A DNA stretch of 64,000 nt from Acinetobacter venetianus RAG-1 = CIP 110063 (GCF_000368585.1 NZ_KB849558.1:248001-312000), one strand, 5' to 3'. Numbered from the stretch's first letter, positions 28,736-38,413 are shown. A program made the numbers and translations. The notes: generated from the sequence alone by a model not told the origin.

Positions 28736-30082
28736 TTAAGCTGCGGTATTACGCTCTAGTAAAGCTTGTTCAAATAACTCTTGTTCTTTTACTTTGTGTT
28801 CTGTTGTAAAGCGGATAAGAACGACACTAAACGCTGCAATGGTTACGAGAATACCTAAGATAGATAAACATGTTTGCACGTCAAGCAAGCCTTTTAGTAA
28901 GAAACCAGCTGCAACTGCACCCACATTACCACCTGCACCAATGATACCTGCTACACCGCCTAAAGCATCACGATCAATGAATGGTACAAGAGCATAGGTT
29001 GCACCACATGCCATATGGGTAAATAAACCGAAGATTGTCATGGCAATAATTGCGAACATTACAACGTTTACTTGAGAGAATACGAATAAGAAGATGCCTT
29101 CAAGTAGCACGAGGGCAAATAATACTTTGGTACGACCATCTAAGCCTTTTTTAAGTGCAACTTTATCTGAAACGATGCCTCCCAACGCACGTGCAAATAA
29201 TGCTAGTAGACCGAAGATACCAGCAGTCATACCAGCTTCTTTCAATCCCATGTTGAAGTGATCGACGTAGTACATTGCTGCAATGTTATGAATGAAGATT
29301 TCGATACCAAAACAAGCGGCATAAGAAGTGAATAGAATCCAAACGCGATAGTTACGAGCAGCTTGCATTAAAATTGCAGTACCACCTTTTTTAACATTAC
29401 CGACTTCGACTCCTTGTGCACGTAATTCTTTAAAGTTACCTTGTGGGCAATCTTGAGTGAGCTTCCAATACATCACGCCTACAATAAGCATCATTACACC
29501 AGGGACAAGCAGGGCAACTCTCCAGCCCATTGCTTGTTCAACACCGAACATCAAGATCGCACCTAAAATTAAAGGCATAATTGCTTGTGTAGCCCCACCA
29601 CCAGCATTTCCCCATCCCGCAGAAGCAGCATTTGCTGTACCAACTACATTTGGAGCGAACATCACACTTGTATGGTATTGGGTAATCACAAAACTTGCGC
29701 CAATCGCACCAATCAATAAGCGGAAAAATAAGAATGATTCATAGGTATTAGCTGCAGCTACACCAAAAACGGGAATACTGCCGAGTAGTAAAAGTGCGGT
29801 ATAAGTTTTCCGTGGTCCATATTTATCGCATAGTGGACCGACAATAAGCCGAATTAAAATCGTAATTGCTACTGCGGCAATATTGATATTTGCAATTTGA
29901 TCTTTTGTTAAGTTGAACTCGCCTTTGATTACTGGCATAAGTGGAGCACAGGCAAACCAAGCGAAGAAACATACAAAAAACGCTAGCCAAGTCATATGGA
30001 AAGCGCGCATAGCTGGTGTGGAAAAGCTAAATAATTTTATTTCTGTAGCTTTTTTTGCATCTAAATTCATATCTGAGGACAT
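28736..30082 (-). CDS. Nitrate/nitrite porter, NarK/NasA (NNP) family
   Basis: A major-facilitator transporter for nitrate uptake and/or nitrite exchange. It has 448 residues with about 12 membrane helices. Family marks are FFAWFACAPLMPVIKGEFNLT in the first segment, RLIVGPLCDKYGPRKTY (loop 2-3) and the NNP signature AGWGNAGGGATQ near 150-165, repeated later as GIIGAGGNVGAVAAG. The start MSSDMNLD was kept because AGGAGAA lies just upstream. It is preceded by a sigma-54-type promoter and a two-hairpin leader, so an assimilatory role is likely; no nitrate reductase is in the window. Confidence 0.92.
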   Translation of the reverse strand: MSSDMNLDAKKATEIKLFSFSTPAMRAFHMTWLAFFVCFFAWFACAPLMPVIKGEFNLTKDQIANINIAAVAITILIRLIVGPLCDKYGPRKTYTALLLLGSIPVFGVAAANTYESFLFFRLLIGAIGASFVITQYHTSVMFAPNVVGTANAASAGWGNAGGGATQAIMPLILGAILMFGVEQAMGWRVALLVPGVMMLIVGVMYWKLTQDCPQGNFKELRAQGVEVGNVKKGGTAILMQAARNYRVWILFTSYAACFGIEIFIHNIAAMYYVDHFNMGLKEAGMTAGIFGLLALFARALGGIVSDKVALKKGLDGRTKVLFALVLLEGIFLFVFSQVNVVMFAIIAMTIFGLFTHMACGATYALVPFIDRDALGGVAGIIGAGGNVGAVAAGFLLKGLLDVQTCLSILGILVTIAAFSVVLIRFTTEHKVKEQELFEQALLERNTAA

Positions 30083-30151
30083 GGCCTTCTCCTGAACTGT
30101 ACGTCATTATTTATTGCTATGCCATTACTCTGCATAAGCAAGTCGAACAGA

Positions 30152-30202
30152 ACGGACATCGTTGGCCGTCAGAAAAATATTTTGTGAATCATCGTTGATT
30201 CA
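30152..30202 (-). promoter_or_regulatory. Two-hairpin ANTAR-type leader of the nitrate porter
   Basis: On the minus strand two hairpins, each with the same hexaloop AACGAT, are separated by about 15 bases. The first (30202 to 30185) has the 6-bp stem TGAATC/GATTCA. The second (30169 to 30152) has the stem ACGGCC/GTCCGT with one mismatch. Paired hairpins with six-base loops carrying A at position 1 and G at position 4 are the RNA target of ANTAR antiterminators such as NasR and NasT. A third imperfect hairpin (30114-30141) follows, without a good T-run. The regulator gene is not in the window. Confidence 0.72.
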
Positions 30203-30217
30203 TCATAATTGGTATTA

Positions 30218-30233
30218 AGCAAACGTCATGCCA
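30218..30233 (-). promoter_or_regulatory. Sigma-54 (-24/-12) promoter of the nitrate porter
   Basis: Minus-strand TGGCATGACGTTTGCT fits TGGCACGNNNNTTGCW with a single change (C to T at position 6) and exact GG-to-GC spacing. Transcription would start about a dozen bases downstream, just before the first leader hairpin at 30202. The stretch 30234-30443 upstream shows nothing else I can name; a palindromic NtrC site was looked for and not found. Confidence 0.68.
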
Positions 30234-30443
30234 AAAAGATGAATTAACCAAATGTAAAATTTAAGATACTAATTCACATTATTTATTTACATTAAAAAAC
30301 TTAAAGATAAATATGAGTTGAAAAATTGAATTTAAAAATCAAGAAAACTAATGAAGATGATGTCAGACAATCCATAAAAAAGTGCTTAGAGTTGGTGCGC
30401 AAATTTTATGCATGATGACTTAAAACATTGCGTTTTAAACAAG

Positions 30444-30465
30444 AAAAGCAGCCGAAGCTGCTTTT
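30444..30465 (-). terminator. Terminator of ompW-like gene
   Basis: Nine-base-pair stem (30444-30452 with 30457-30465). On the minus strand the loop is TTCG closed by C-G, a very stable tetraloop, and T-rich sequence follows. It is 17 bp beyond the stop. Confidence 0.85.
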
Positions 30466-30482
30466 TAGGATATTTTGTTTAT

Positions 30483-31538
30483 TTAGAAACGATAGCCCAC
30501 ACCAACATATGTAATCAGTGGGTCGATATCAATTTTGGTATTTGCCTGAATTAGTTCTTTTCCTGTATTGCGATCAGTCACATATATTTTTGCTTCGTTA
30601 TTCATTTTTGAATAAGACACTGAACCTACAGCAAACCAGTTTGGATTGAAATCGTAGGTTGCTCCAATGGTTACAATAGGTGCAAAGGTATCAGTTGCTT
30701 TTAACTTCACAACTGGGTCCGCTGAGGATGTTTTTCCATCCAATGCAGCACCTGCTTTTCCATCATGAATATTTTGAATCATATGACCGGCTTTGATTAA
30801 GTCAGCCTCTATTCCAGAATTCATTTCTAAATCATTGAAGTAAGCATACATAACACCAGCACCAACATATGGGCGGAACTTATTGACGCCTGACTTACCA
30901 AATTGATAATGCAGCTCTACAGCTGGTAGCCAAGCACGTGCTGATGCAGCTTTTCCTCCTTGAGTGAGGTCAGTAATATGAATGTCTTGTTTTAACCCTA
31001 AATCACCTAGAGAAGTGCTTGCAGTTCCACTTAAAGGGGCGTAAATATCACCTTTCCCTTTAATATCTACTTTTGGTGGGATACCAGCTTTAATTTCCAA
31101 GGAGAAGTTGTCTGTAAAGTGATAGTTAGCCATGATACCTACAGTATCGACATCATCTGCTTCTAACCCTGTTCCTTGAGCTTGCCAATTCGATAGTCCG
31201 TTAACTGTTGCCGTGCCTGTGAGCAGAGAAGGTAGGGTATCAGTTGGAAGGATTTTAATTGCCTCATACAATAATGGATTTGAATCACGTTCTGCTGCAT
31301 CTAGTACAGCTTGTTTAGATACCTCACCAACTTTTGAAGTTGTACCTTCTGCAACGCTGGTATTAATATTTACAGGATTTGCACTTCCTTGTGGCATGGC
31401 ATGCAACCAGCCAGCAGATATAGAGAAACGTTTAAATCCATCTCCATCTTTCAAACTAAAATAAGGTGAGTTAGCAAAACTCATTGTTGGAAATGTTGTG
31501 GCAAAGCCAACAGCAATATAAAGCGCATGCTTCTTCAT
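30483..31538 (-). CDS. OmpW-family outer-membrane protein (long form)
   Basis: An eight-stranded-barrel OmpW-type protein that forms a channel for small hydrophobic molecules in relatives. MKKHALYIAVGF at 31538 opens a signal peptide (cut near MSFANS). Family features are FSISAGWLHAMPQGSA, VGIMANYHFTDNFSLEIKAGIPP, RPYVGAGVMYAYFND and the terminal VGVGYRF. The protein has 351 residues, far longer than the about 200 of E. coli OmpW, owing to inserted loops around 50-125 and 160-200. It is a single-gene unit. Confidence 0.85.
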   Translation of the reverse strand: MKKHALYIAVGFATTFPTMSFANSPYFSLKDGDGFKRFSISAGWLHAMPQGSANPVNINTSVAEGTTSKVGEVSKQAVLDAAERDSNPLLYEAIKILPTDTLPSLLTGTATVNGLSNWQAQGTGLEADDVDTVGIMANYHFTDNFSLEIKAGIPPKVDIKGKGDIYAPLSGTASTSLGDLGLKQDIHITDLTQGGKAASARAWLPAVELHYQFGKSGVNKFRPYVGAGVMYAYFNDLEMNSGIEADLIKAGHMIQNIHDGKAGAALDGKTSSADPVVKLKATDTFAPIVTIGATYDFNPNWFAVGSVSYSKMNNEAKIYVTDRNTGKELIQANTKIDIDPLITYVGVGYRF

Positions 31539-31692
31539 GATGGGGGACTCCATGTCCGATTTTGTAAACTTTTTATCCTGCTCAAAATAACGGTTTTTTT
31601 TAAATTGTTTGTTTAGTTAGAATTTATAATTGTTCTGCTTATGAAAACTTTTGTTTGATTTAGATAAATTGATGAAGAAAATATGAAGAAAT

Positions 31693-31716
31693 AAAAAAAG
31701 CCACCAAAGTGACTTC
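31693..31716 (-). terminator. Terminator of map
   Basis: Seven-base stem with one mismatch (31698-31704 with 31709-31715) followed by seven T's on the minus strand, 26 bp past the map stop. Confidence 0.6.
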
Positions 31717-31741
31717 TTTAGAATAATCTAAATAGAATAAA

Positions 31742-32566
31742 TTACATAAAGCGAGATAAGTCTTCTTCAGGGCGAGCTGTTAAAACTTCGATGCCTGTTT
31801 GAGTTACTAAAATAGTATGTTCGTATTGAGCTGATAATTTATGATCTTTAGTTACTACTGTCCATTTGTCACCTAAAAGCTTAGTTTGCCAAACACCAGC
31901 ATTGACCATTGGTTCGATTGTAAATGTCATTCCAGCTTCTAAGCGCATACCTGTGCCTTTTTGACCATAGTGAAGCACTTGAGGTTCATCATGAAAAACA
32001 TTACCAATTCCGTGACCGCAATATTCACGAACAACACTAAATCTCTCAGATTCAACATATTGTTGAATAGCATGGCCAATGTCACCAAGATATGAACCAT
32101 CTTTCACTGTTGCCATACCGCGATACATCGCTTCTTGAGCCACAGAACATAAACGATTTGCAAGAATTGACGTTTCACCACCCACGACATACATCATATT
32201 CGTATCGCCGTGATAACCATCCTTAATGACAGTAACATCGATATTAAGAATGTCACCATTTTTTAAAATTTTGTTTTCAGAAGGAATGCCGTGGCAAACC
32301 ACATGGTTAACCGAAGTACAAATAGAGTGTTGGAAAGCAGGGCGGCCTGGAGCAGCACCATAACCCACACAGGCAGGAATTGCTTGTTGTACATTTTCAA
32401 TATGGTTGCGACAGATTGTATCGAGTTCTAAAGTACTCACACCCGCTTTAATATGCGGTTTAATCATGTCTAAAACTTCAGCCGCCAATTTCCCTGCAAC
32501 ACGCATCTTCTGAATTTCTTCAGGTGTTTTGATTAATCGACGAGGAGCTGTATAAGTCGTATTCAT
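31742..32566 (-). CDS. map: Type I methionine aminopeptidase
   Basis: Removes N-terminal methionine from new proteins. It has 274 residues. Metal ligands appear in the family order: Asp in LNIDVTVIKDGYHGDTN (two Asp), His in CGHGIGNVFHDEP, Glu in TFTIEPMVN and Glu in SAQYEHTILV. The segment HSICTSVNHVVCHGIP is the substrate-pocket motif. It is divergent from rpsB, the usual map-rpsB neighbourhood. Confidence 0.96.
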   Translation of the reverse strand: MNTTYTAPRRLIKTPEEIQKMRVAGKLAAEVLDMIKPHIKAGVSTLELDTICRNHIENVQQAIPACVGYGAAPGRPAFQHSICTSVNHVVCHGIPSENKILKNGDILNIDVTVIKDGYHGDTNMMYVVGGETSILANRLCSVAQEAMYRGMATVKDGSYLGDIGHAIQQYVESERFSVVREYCGHGIGNVFHDEPQVLHYGQKGTGMRLEAGMTFTIEPMVNAGVWQTKLLGDKWTVVTKDHKLSAQYEHTILVTQTGIEVLTARPEEDLSRFM

Positions 32567-32684
32567 GATCTCTAAAAACTTTTGGTAATTTGCAAGCGTC
32601 TATGGTATAAATAGCCGCCTATTTTATCAAATGCTTTTCGTGAATATATTTTACGAAAATATCTGATAATAATAGTCGTAAAAA

Positions 32685-32743
32685 ATCCGCACATATATCG
32701 ACACATTACTCTGGGTGCCTAGCAATAGGTGGAGAATGCGGAT
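32685..32743 (+). ncRNA. rpsB leader RNA (t44/S2 autoregulatory type)
   Basis: A structured 5' leader between map and rpsB. A closing stem ATCCGCA (32685-32691) with TGCGGAT (32737-32743) encloses a small hairpin CCTA-GCAA-TAGG (32718-32729, GNRA-type loop). Position and shape match the t44 element known between map and rpsB in E. coli, where S2 represses its own operon. The assignment is by position and hand folding, not by covariance search. Confidence 0.65.
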
Positions 32744-32779
32744 ATATGGAGGCCTAACCCAAACTTTAAGGTAAAGAAA

Positions 32780-33532
32780 ATGGCAGATTACAACGTAAGC
32801 ATGCGCGACCTTCTTCAAGCAGGCGCTCACTTCGGTCACCAAACACGTTTCTGGAACCCAAAGATGCGTCAATACATCTTTGGTGCGCGTAACAAAATTC
32901 ACATCATCAACCTTGAGCACACTGTTCCTGCGTTAAATGATGCTTTGAACTTTGTTAACAACCTTGCTAGCAAAAAGAATAAAGTATTATTTGTTGGTAC
33001 AAAACGTGCTGCTTCTAACATCATCCGTGAACAAGCTCAACGCGCTGGTCAACCATATGTAGATCACCGTTGGTTAGGTGGTATGTTGACGAACTGGAAA
33101 ACACTTCGCCAATCTATCAACCGTTTAAAAGATCTTCAAACTCAATCTCAAGACGGTACTTTTGCTAAGCTTACTAAACGTGAAGCTTTAGAGCGTACTC
33201 GTGAGATGGACAAACTTGAACGTGCTTTAGGCGGCGTTAAGAACATGGGTGGTTTACCTGACGCATTATTTGTAATCGACGTTGATCACGAAGCGATTGC
33301 AATCAAAGAAGCGAAAAACTTAGGTATTCCTGTAATCGGTATCGTTGATACAAACTCTAACCCTGACAACGTTGATTACGTTATTCCAGGTAACGACGAT
33401 GCGATCCGTGCAGTAACTTTATATGCTTCTGCTATGGCTGATGCGATTCTTGCTGGTAAAGAATATGCTCAATCACAAGCAAATGCACAAGCGAAAGGCG
33501 ACGACGCTGCTAAAGACGCTTCTGAGGCTTAA
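32780..33532 (+). CDS. rpsB: 30S ribosomal protein S2
   Basis: Structural protein of the small ribosomal subunit. The start [23 protein letters not shown] at 32780 follows TAAGG; the frame extends 17 residues into the structured leader, which is not coding. It has 250 residues with the signatures [12 protein letters not shown] and [19 protein letters not shown]. It is followed by an attenuator and tsf, the standard rpsB-tsf operon. Confidence 0.97.
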   Translation: MADYNVSMRDLLQAGAHFGHQTRFWNPKMRQYIFGARNKIHIINLEHTVPALNDALNFVNNLASKKNKVLFVGTKRAASNIIREQAQRAGQPYVDHRWLGGMLTNWKTLRQSINRLKDLQTQSQDGTFAKLTKREALERTREMDKLERALGGVKNMGGLPDALFVIDVDHEAIAIKEAKNLGIPVIGIVDTNSNPDNVDYVIPGNDDAIRAVTLYASAMADAILAGKEYAQSQANAQAKGDDAAKDASEA

Positions 33533-33600
33533 TGCGTTTTGACGCAAGCTTGTCATTTTTGCGACATGTAATGGTGGCAAATTAAAGCGTCGAGATTGCA

Positions 33601-33630
33601 AACGGCCCAGAGATTCTTTGGGCCGTTTTT
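33601..33630 (+). terminator. rpsB-tsf intercistronic attenuator
   Basis: Nine-base-pair perfect GC-rich stem (33601-33609 with 33619-33627) followed by five T's. It lies between cotranscribed genes, so it should let only part of the transcripts reach tsf. Confidence 0.82.
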
Positions 33631-33670
33631 GTTGAACAGATTTATTTTCTACCGATTTTAGGAGATCAAC

Positions 33671-34552
33671 ATGACTGCAGTTACTGCGAGCATGGTAAAA
33701 GAATTACGTGACCGTACTGGTCTTGCAATGATGGAATGCAAAAAAGCATTAACAGAAGCAGGCGGTGACATCGAACTTGCAATTGATAACCTTCGTAAAT
33801 CAGGTCAAGCAAAAGCTGCTAAAAAAGCAGGTAACATTGCTGCTGATGGCGCGATCACTATTATTCAAAACGGTAACAAAGCAATTCTTGTTGAAGTTAA
33901 CTGTCAAACTGACTTCGTTGCTAAAGACGAAAACTTCAAAAGCTTCTCTGATAAAGTTGCTACTGCTGCACTTGCTGCAAATGAAACTGATGCTGCGAAA
34001 ATTGCTGAACTTAAGCTTGAAGACGGCGCAACTGTAGAAGAAGCTCGTGTTGCATTGGTTCAAAAAATTGGTGAAAACATTCAAGTTCGTCGTGCTCAAA
34101 TCGTTGAAGGCGAAAACTTGGCTGTTTACAAGCACGGTTTAAAAATCGGTGTTGTTGTTTCTTACACAGGTGATGCTGACACTGGTAAAGGCATTGCAAT
34201 GCACGTTGCTGCGTTCAACCCAGTTGCAGTAAATGCTGAAGCTGTTCCAGCTGACTTAATCGCTAAAGAGAAAGAAATTGCTGAAGCGAAAGCATTAGAA
34301 TCTGGTAAGCCAGCGAACATCGTTGAGAAAATGGTTACTGGTTCAGTTGAAAAATACTTGAACGAAGTTGCTCTTGATCGTCAAATGTATGTTATCGATA
34401 ACGACAAGAAAGTTGCTGATGTATTAAAAGCAACTGGTACTGTTGTAGCTCAATTCGTTCGCTTCGAAGTGGGTGAAGGTATTGAGAAAAAAGCTGAAAT
34501 GAGCTTTGCTGATGAAGTTGCTGCTGCTCAAGCCGCTGCTGCTGCACAATAA
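33671..34552 (+). CDS. tsf: Elongation factor Ts
   Basis: Nucleotide-exchange factor for EF-Tu. It has 293 residues. The N-terminal domain [31 protein letters not shown] and the TDFVAK-ENF segment ([10 protein letters not shown]) are the family marks that contact EF-Tu. The C-terminus is alanine-rich. A strong AGGAGA site lies 7 bases before the ATG. Confidence 0.97.
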   Translation: MTAVTASMVKELRDRTGLAMMECKKALTEAGGDIELAIDNLRKSGQAKAAKKAGNIAADGAITIIQNGNKAILVEVNCQTDFVAKDENFKSFSDKVATAALAANETDAAKIAELKLEDGATVEEARVALVQKIGENIQVRRAQIVEGENLAVYKHGLKIGVVVSYTGDADTGKGIAMHVAAFNPVAVNAEAVPADLIAKEKEIAEAKALESGKPANIVEKMVTGSVEKYLNEVALDRQMYVIDNDKKVADVLKATGTVVAQFVRFEVGEGIEKKAEMSFADEVAAAQAAAAAQ

Positions 34553-34577
34553 TTTTTACTGATTTAGTAAAAGTTAA

Positions 34578-34606
34578 AAAAACCCAGTCTTTGACTGGGT
34601 TTTTTA
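34578..34606. terminator. Bidirectional terminator between tsf and cca
   Basis: Perfect 9-bp stem AACCCAGTC (34581-34589) with GACTGGGTT (34593-34601), T-run on the plus strand and on the minus strand. Confidence 0.9.
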
Positions 34607-34629
34607 TTTCAATAAGATCAAAAAGAAAA

Positions 34630-35856
34630 TTATTCGCCGTATTGTTCTTTGTATTTAGCCAAAGCTTCAATTCGATATTGAATCAGCATTTCACCTATTT
34701 CAGCACCTTGAATGTCAGATGGTAGATCTTGTGCACGAATATTTCTGACGATTTCCATTGCATCAAGAATGTATTTAGCCTGAGGATAGGGGCGAGTCTC
34801 CAATCCTAAGCGACCTCTTGCATCACATTCACATGCTTGCACAAAAGCTTCAACTTTCTCAGGTTTACGAAGAACATCCAAACGTTGTAGTAGCCGCCAT
34901 AGTGTACCCGGTTTTAGATTTTTAGCTTGGTGACATTTTAGATGTTCTTTACACACAATTAGTGCAAGATTTTTTAACAGAGTTGGAACTTTCAAGCGAT
35001 CACATACATCTGTAACTGGCTTTAAGCCGCGTTCTTCATGCATGATATGTCTTGGTAATTCATCAACAGGAGTAAGAGCTTTCCCTAAATCATGTACAAG
35101 TACTGCAAAGCGGACTTCTAACGCATAGTTTGCTTTACATGCTTCTTTCAATGCCATCAAAGTGTGTATACCACAATCAATCTCAGGGTGATATTCAGGG
35201 CGCTGTGGAACGCCAAACAGGGCATCAATTTCAGGAAATAATATTTTTAAGGCATCGCATTCTTTTAGCGTTTGAAAATAGACATCAGCTTGGTCTTCCA
35301 TCAATGCACGAGATGTTTCTTTCCATACACGTTCAGGAGTAAGTGCGTCTAGCTCACCAGTCTTTGCAATATTCTTCATCAACTGGATAGTCTCATCAGC
35401 AATTTTGAAGCCATAAGCTGCATAGCGTGCTGCAAAACGTGCAACACGAAGCACGCGCAATGGATCTTCTATAAAGGCATCAGAGACATGGCGTAAGATT
35501 TTCCGTTCAAGGTCTTGTTGACCACCGTAAGGGTCATAGACAGTGCCATTTTCATCCATCGCCATTGCATTAATCGTGAGATCTCGACGAATCAGATCCT
35601 CTTCAAGTTTAACAGTGGTATCTGTAAAAAATTGAAAACCATGATAACCCACACCTGACTTACGCTCAGTGCGGGCAAGTGCGTATTCTTCTTTTGTTTT
35701 GGGATGTAAGAAAACGGGAAAATCTTTTCCAACAGGTTGGTAGCCTTCAGCTAATAATTGTTCTGGGGTAGCACCAACAACTACATAATCTTTTTCGTGA
35801 TAGGGATGGCCGAGTAAATGATCTCGAACAGCACCGCCTACTAAATAAACTTGCAT
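34630..35856 (-). CDS. cca: CCA-adding tRNA nucleotidyltransferase with HD domain
   Basis: Adds or repairs the 3' CCA of tRNAs. The start MQVYLVGGAVRDHLLG at 35856 is the conserved N-terminus; the frame upstream adds 7 residues that fall within a hairpin. It has 408 residues. The nucleotidyltransferase motif GGAVRD is at 7-12; the flexible loop and RRDLTINAMAMD follow, and an HD phosphohydrolase domain (VLVHDLGKALTP) occupies about 225-330, as in E. coli. The ribosome-binding site is buried in the hairpin at 35860-35904. Confidence 0.95.
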   Translation of the reverse strand: MQVYLVGGAVRDHLLGHPYHEKDYVVVGATPEQLLAEGYQPVGKDFPVFLHPKTKEEYALARTERKSGVGYHGFQFFTDTTVKLEEDLIRRDLTINAMAMDENGTVYDPYGGQQDLERKILRHVSDAFIEDPLRVLRVARFAARYAAYGFKIADETIQLMKNIAKTGELDALTPERVWKETSRALMEDQADVYFQTLKECDALKILFPEIDALFGVPQRPEYHPEIDCGIHTLMALKEACKANYALEVRFAVLVHDLGKALTPVDELPRHIMHEERGLKPVTDVCDRLKVPTLLKNLALIVCKEHLKCHQAKNLKPGTLWRLLQRLDVLRKPEKVEAFVQACECDARGRLGLETRPYPQAKYILDAMEIVRNIRAQDLPSDIQGAEIGEMLIQYRIEALAKYKEQYGE

Positions 35857-35859
35857 GAA

Positions 35860-35904
35860 AAAACCTCTATTCTTCACACAATCATGCTACAGAATAGAGG
35901 TTTT
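35860..35904 (-). terminator. maeB terminator that contains the cca ribosome-binding site
   Basis: Fourteen-base-pair perfect stem (35860-35873 with 35891-35904) with a 17-nt loop. On the minus strand its 3' arm reads AGAATAGAGGTTTT and runs on through T's to the cca ATG at 35856. The arm thus holds both the U-run of a Rho-independent terminator and the only Shine-Dalgarno-like sequence of cca (TAGAGGT). Confidence 0.8.
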
Positions 35905-35912
35905 CTCAAGCA

Positions 35913-35946
35913 TTAAGCGAGGCTTTTCTCGAAAAGCTTCGCTTAA
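35913..35946 (-). other. Long hairpin directly after maeB
   Basis: Fifteen-base-pair stem with a single G-T wobble (35913-35927 with 35932-35946) and the four-base loop CTCG, five bases past the maeB stop. Stable 3' structure, followed by the second hairpin at 35860-35904. Confidence 0.72.
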
Positions 35947-35951
35947 GATAA

Positions 35952-38222
35952 TTAGTTTTGACTTTGTTGGATTTCAGCAACAGTCAACGCAGTCATATTC
36001 ACTAAACGACGTGTTGTTGTCGTTGGTGTAAGGATATGAACAGGTTTTGCTGCGCCTAAAAGGATTGGACCGATTGTTACGTTATTACCAGATGTTGCTT
36101 TCAACAAGTTGAATGAAATGTTTGCAGCATCTAAGTTAGGCATAATCAATAGGTTTGCAGAACCTTTGAAGCGTGAATTAGGGAAGGCAAAGTGACGAAT
36201 GCTTTCATCTAATGCTGCATCACCATGCATTTCACCTTCAACTTCAAGTTCTGGAGCTTGTTCAGTAAGAAGGCGGTGAACTTCACGCATTTTCTGAGCG
36301 CTTGGATCAAATTGATCACTACCAAAGCTAGAGTGAGAAAGTAGCGCAACGCGCGGTGTAATACCGAAACGACGAACTTCTTCAGCAGCTAAGATAGTCA
36401 TTTCAGCAAGCTGCTCAGCAGTTGGATTCGTATTTACATAGGTGTCTGCAATGAATAAATTACGATCTTCAAGCATCAATGCATTCAGAGTGAAGAAAGT
36501 GCTACGACCTTCTTTTAAACCAATTACATTACGTACGAAATCTAAATGAATGTCATAACTACTGTACGTACCACAAAGCATACCGTCAGCTTTGCCGAAT
36601 TTTACCAATAAAGCAGCAATCAGTGTTGAACGACGACGAGCTTCACGTTGAGCGTATTCGACAGTTACACCTTTGCGTTGCATTGTTTGATAATAGTCTT
36701 TCCAGAACTCTTCGTATAACGGATTTTGTTCTTGATCAACGATTTCAATATTCACACCGTGTTGCAAACGTAAGCCTAATTTTTTGATATTGGCTTCAAT
36801 TACCGTTGTGCGACCTACTAAGATTGGTTTAGCAAGACCTTCATCAACTGCAATTTGCACAGCACGTAATACACGCTCATCTTCACCTTCAGCATAAGCG
36901 ATACGTTTAGGATCAGTTTTTGCTTGAGAGAAAATAGGCTTCATTAAGAATGCAGAGTTATAAACAAACTCTGAAAGTCTTTGACGATATGCTGCAAAAT
37001 CTTCGATTGGACGTGATGCAACACCAGAATCCATGGCTGCTTTAGCAACTGCTGGTGCAATTTCTAAAATCAAGCGTTGATCAAGTGGACGTGGAATTAA
37101 GTAATCACGTCCAAATGAAGCAGATTTCTCACCATATGTTGCTGCATCAGCTTCAACGTGCGCCATACGTGCAATTGCGTGAACACAAGCAATTTTCATT
37201 TCTTCGTTAATCGTTGTTGCACCCACATCAAGTGCACCACGGAAGATGTATGGGAAGCAAAGTGCATTGTTTACTTGGTTCGGGTAATCTGAACGACCTG
37301 TTGCCATAATTACATCAGGGCGAACTTCATGTGCATGCTCAGGAAGAATTTCTGGATCTGGGTTTGCAAGAGCAAAAATGATTGGATTTTCTGCCATTTC
37401 TTTAACCATTTCTTTGGTTAAGATACCTGCAGCAGATAAGCCTAAGAACATATCAGCACCAGCCATTACTTCGTGTAATTGCTTCGCTTGAATATCTTGA
37501 ACATAACGTTTTTTAGAGTCGTCAAGTCCTTCGCGTGAAGTTGTAAGTAGACCACGAGAGTCCGCAACCACGATGTTCTTTTTGTTAACACCCAAAGCAC
37601 AAAGTAAATCTAAACAAGAAAGGGCAGCAGCACCTGCACCAGAAGCAACGATTTTGATTTCGTCAATTTTCTTGTTCACGATTTGTAAAGCATTTAATAA
37701 CGCAGAACCTACAATGATACTTGTACCGTGTTGGTCATCATGGAACACAGGAATTTTCATGCGTTCACGTAATTTTTTCTCAATGTAGAAACATTCAGGT
37801 GCTTTGATATCTTCAAGGTTGATACCACCAAAAGTTGGTTCTAACGAAGCAACGATATCAACAATTTTATCTGGATCATTTTCAGCAATTTCGATATCAA
37901 AAACATCTACGCCAGCAAATTTCTTGAAAAGTACACCTTTTCCTTCCATTACAGGTTTAGATGCTAGTGGACCAATATTTCCTAAACCAAGCACAGCAGT
38001 ACCATTACTTACGACGGCGACCAGATTGCCACGTGCTGTATATTTCGCAGCAGTTGAAGGGTCACGTTCGATTTCCAAACATGGAGCAGCAACACCAGGG
38101 GAATATGCAAGCGCTAAATCTCGTTGGTTAACGAGCTGCTTGCTAGGTGTCACACTGATTTTTCCTGGAGTTGGAAATTCATGGTAATACAAAGCGGCTT
38201 GTTTTAAAGATTGATCGTCCAT
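35952..38222 (-). CDS. maeB: NADP-dependent malic enzyme MaeB (malic enzyme-PTA fusion)
   Basis: Oxidatively decarboxylates malate to pyruvate, making NADPH. It has 756 residues. The malic enzyme domain (about 1-425) shows [44 protein letters not shown] and the nucleotide-binding [14 protein letters not shown]. The C-terminal phosphotransacetylase-like domain (about 430-756) usually has a regulatory rather than catalytic role in this family. It is a single-gene unit ended by two hairpins. Confidence 0.95.
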   Translation of the reverse strand: MDDQSLKQAALYYHEFPTPGKISVTPSKQLVNQRDLALAYSPGVAAPCLEIERDPSTAAKYTARGNLVAVVSNGTAVLGLGNIGPLASKPVMEGKGVLFKKFAGVDVFDIEIAENDPDKIVDIVASLEPTFGGINLEDIKAPECFYIEKKLRERMKIPVFHDDQHGTSIIVGSALLNALQIVNKKIDEIKIVASGAGAAALSCLDLLCALGVNKKNIVVADSRGLLTTSREGLDDSKKRYVQDIQAKQLHEVMAGADMFLGLSAAGILTKEMVKEMAENPIIFALANPDPEILPEHAHEVRPDVIMATGRSDYPNQVNNALCFPYIFRGALDVGATTINEEMKIACVHAIARMAHVEADAATYGEKSASFGRDYLIPRPLDQRLILEIAPAVAKAAMDSGVASRPIEDFAAYRQRLSEFVYNSAFLMKPIFSQAKTDPKRIAYAEGEDERVLRAVQIAVDEGLAKPILVGRTTVIEANIKKLGLRLQHGVNIEIVDQEQNPLYEEFWKDYYQTMQRKGVTVEYAQREARRRSTLIAALLVKFGKADGMLCGTYSSYDIHLDFVRNVIGLKEGRSTFFTLNALMLEDRNLFIADTYVNTNPTAEQLAEMTILAAEEVRRFGITPRVALLSHSSFGSDQFDPSAQKMREVHRLLTEQAPELEVEGEMHGDAALDESIRHFAFPNSRFKGSANLLIMPNLDAANISFNLLKATSGNNVTIGPILLGAAKPVHILTPTTTTRRLVNMTALTVAEIQQSQN

Positions 38223-38413
38223 CTGAGTCTCGATTGTTCCGATAATAATCAGGCATATATATGTCTAATTATTATATTAAGATAAGTGCACAAGAATATA
38301 GCACTAGTTCATGCTTTCGCACAGTCAAAAAAGCTTATTTTCAGTGAACTAGATGCGTATTGACAATCTATAATCAGCTTAAAATAAACTGTCAAAATGC
38401 TCTAAATTTACTT

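Noticed and set aside
30371-30402. Possible NtrC enhancer upstream of the nitrate porter
   Set aside because: The two GTGC-like half sites are in direct, not inverted, orientation, unlike the NtrC palindrome.
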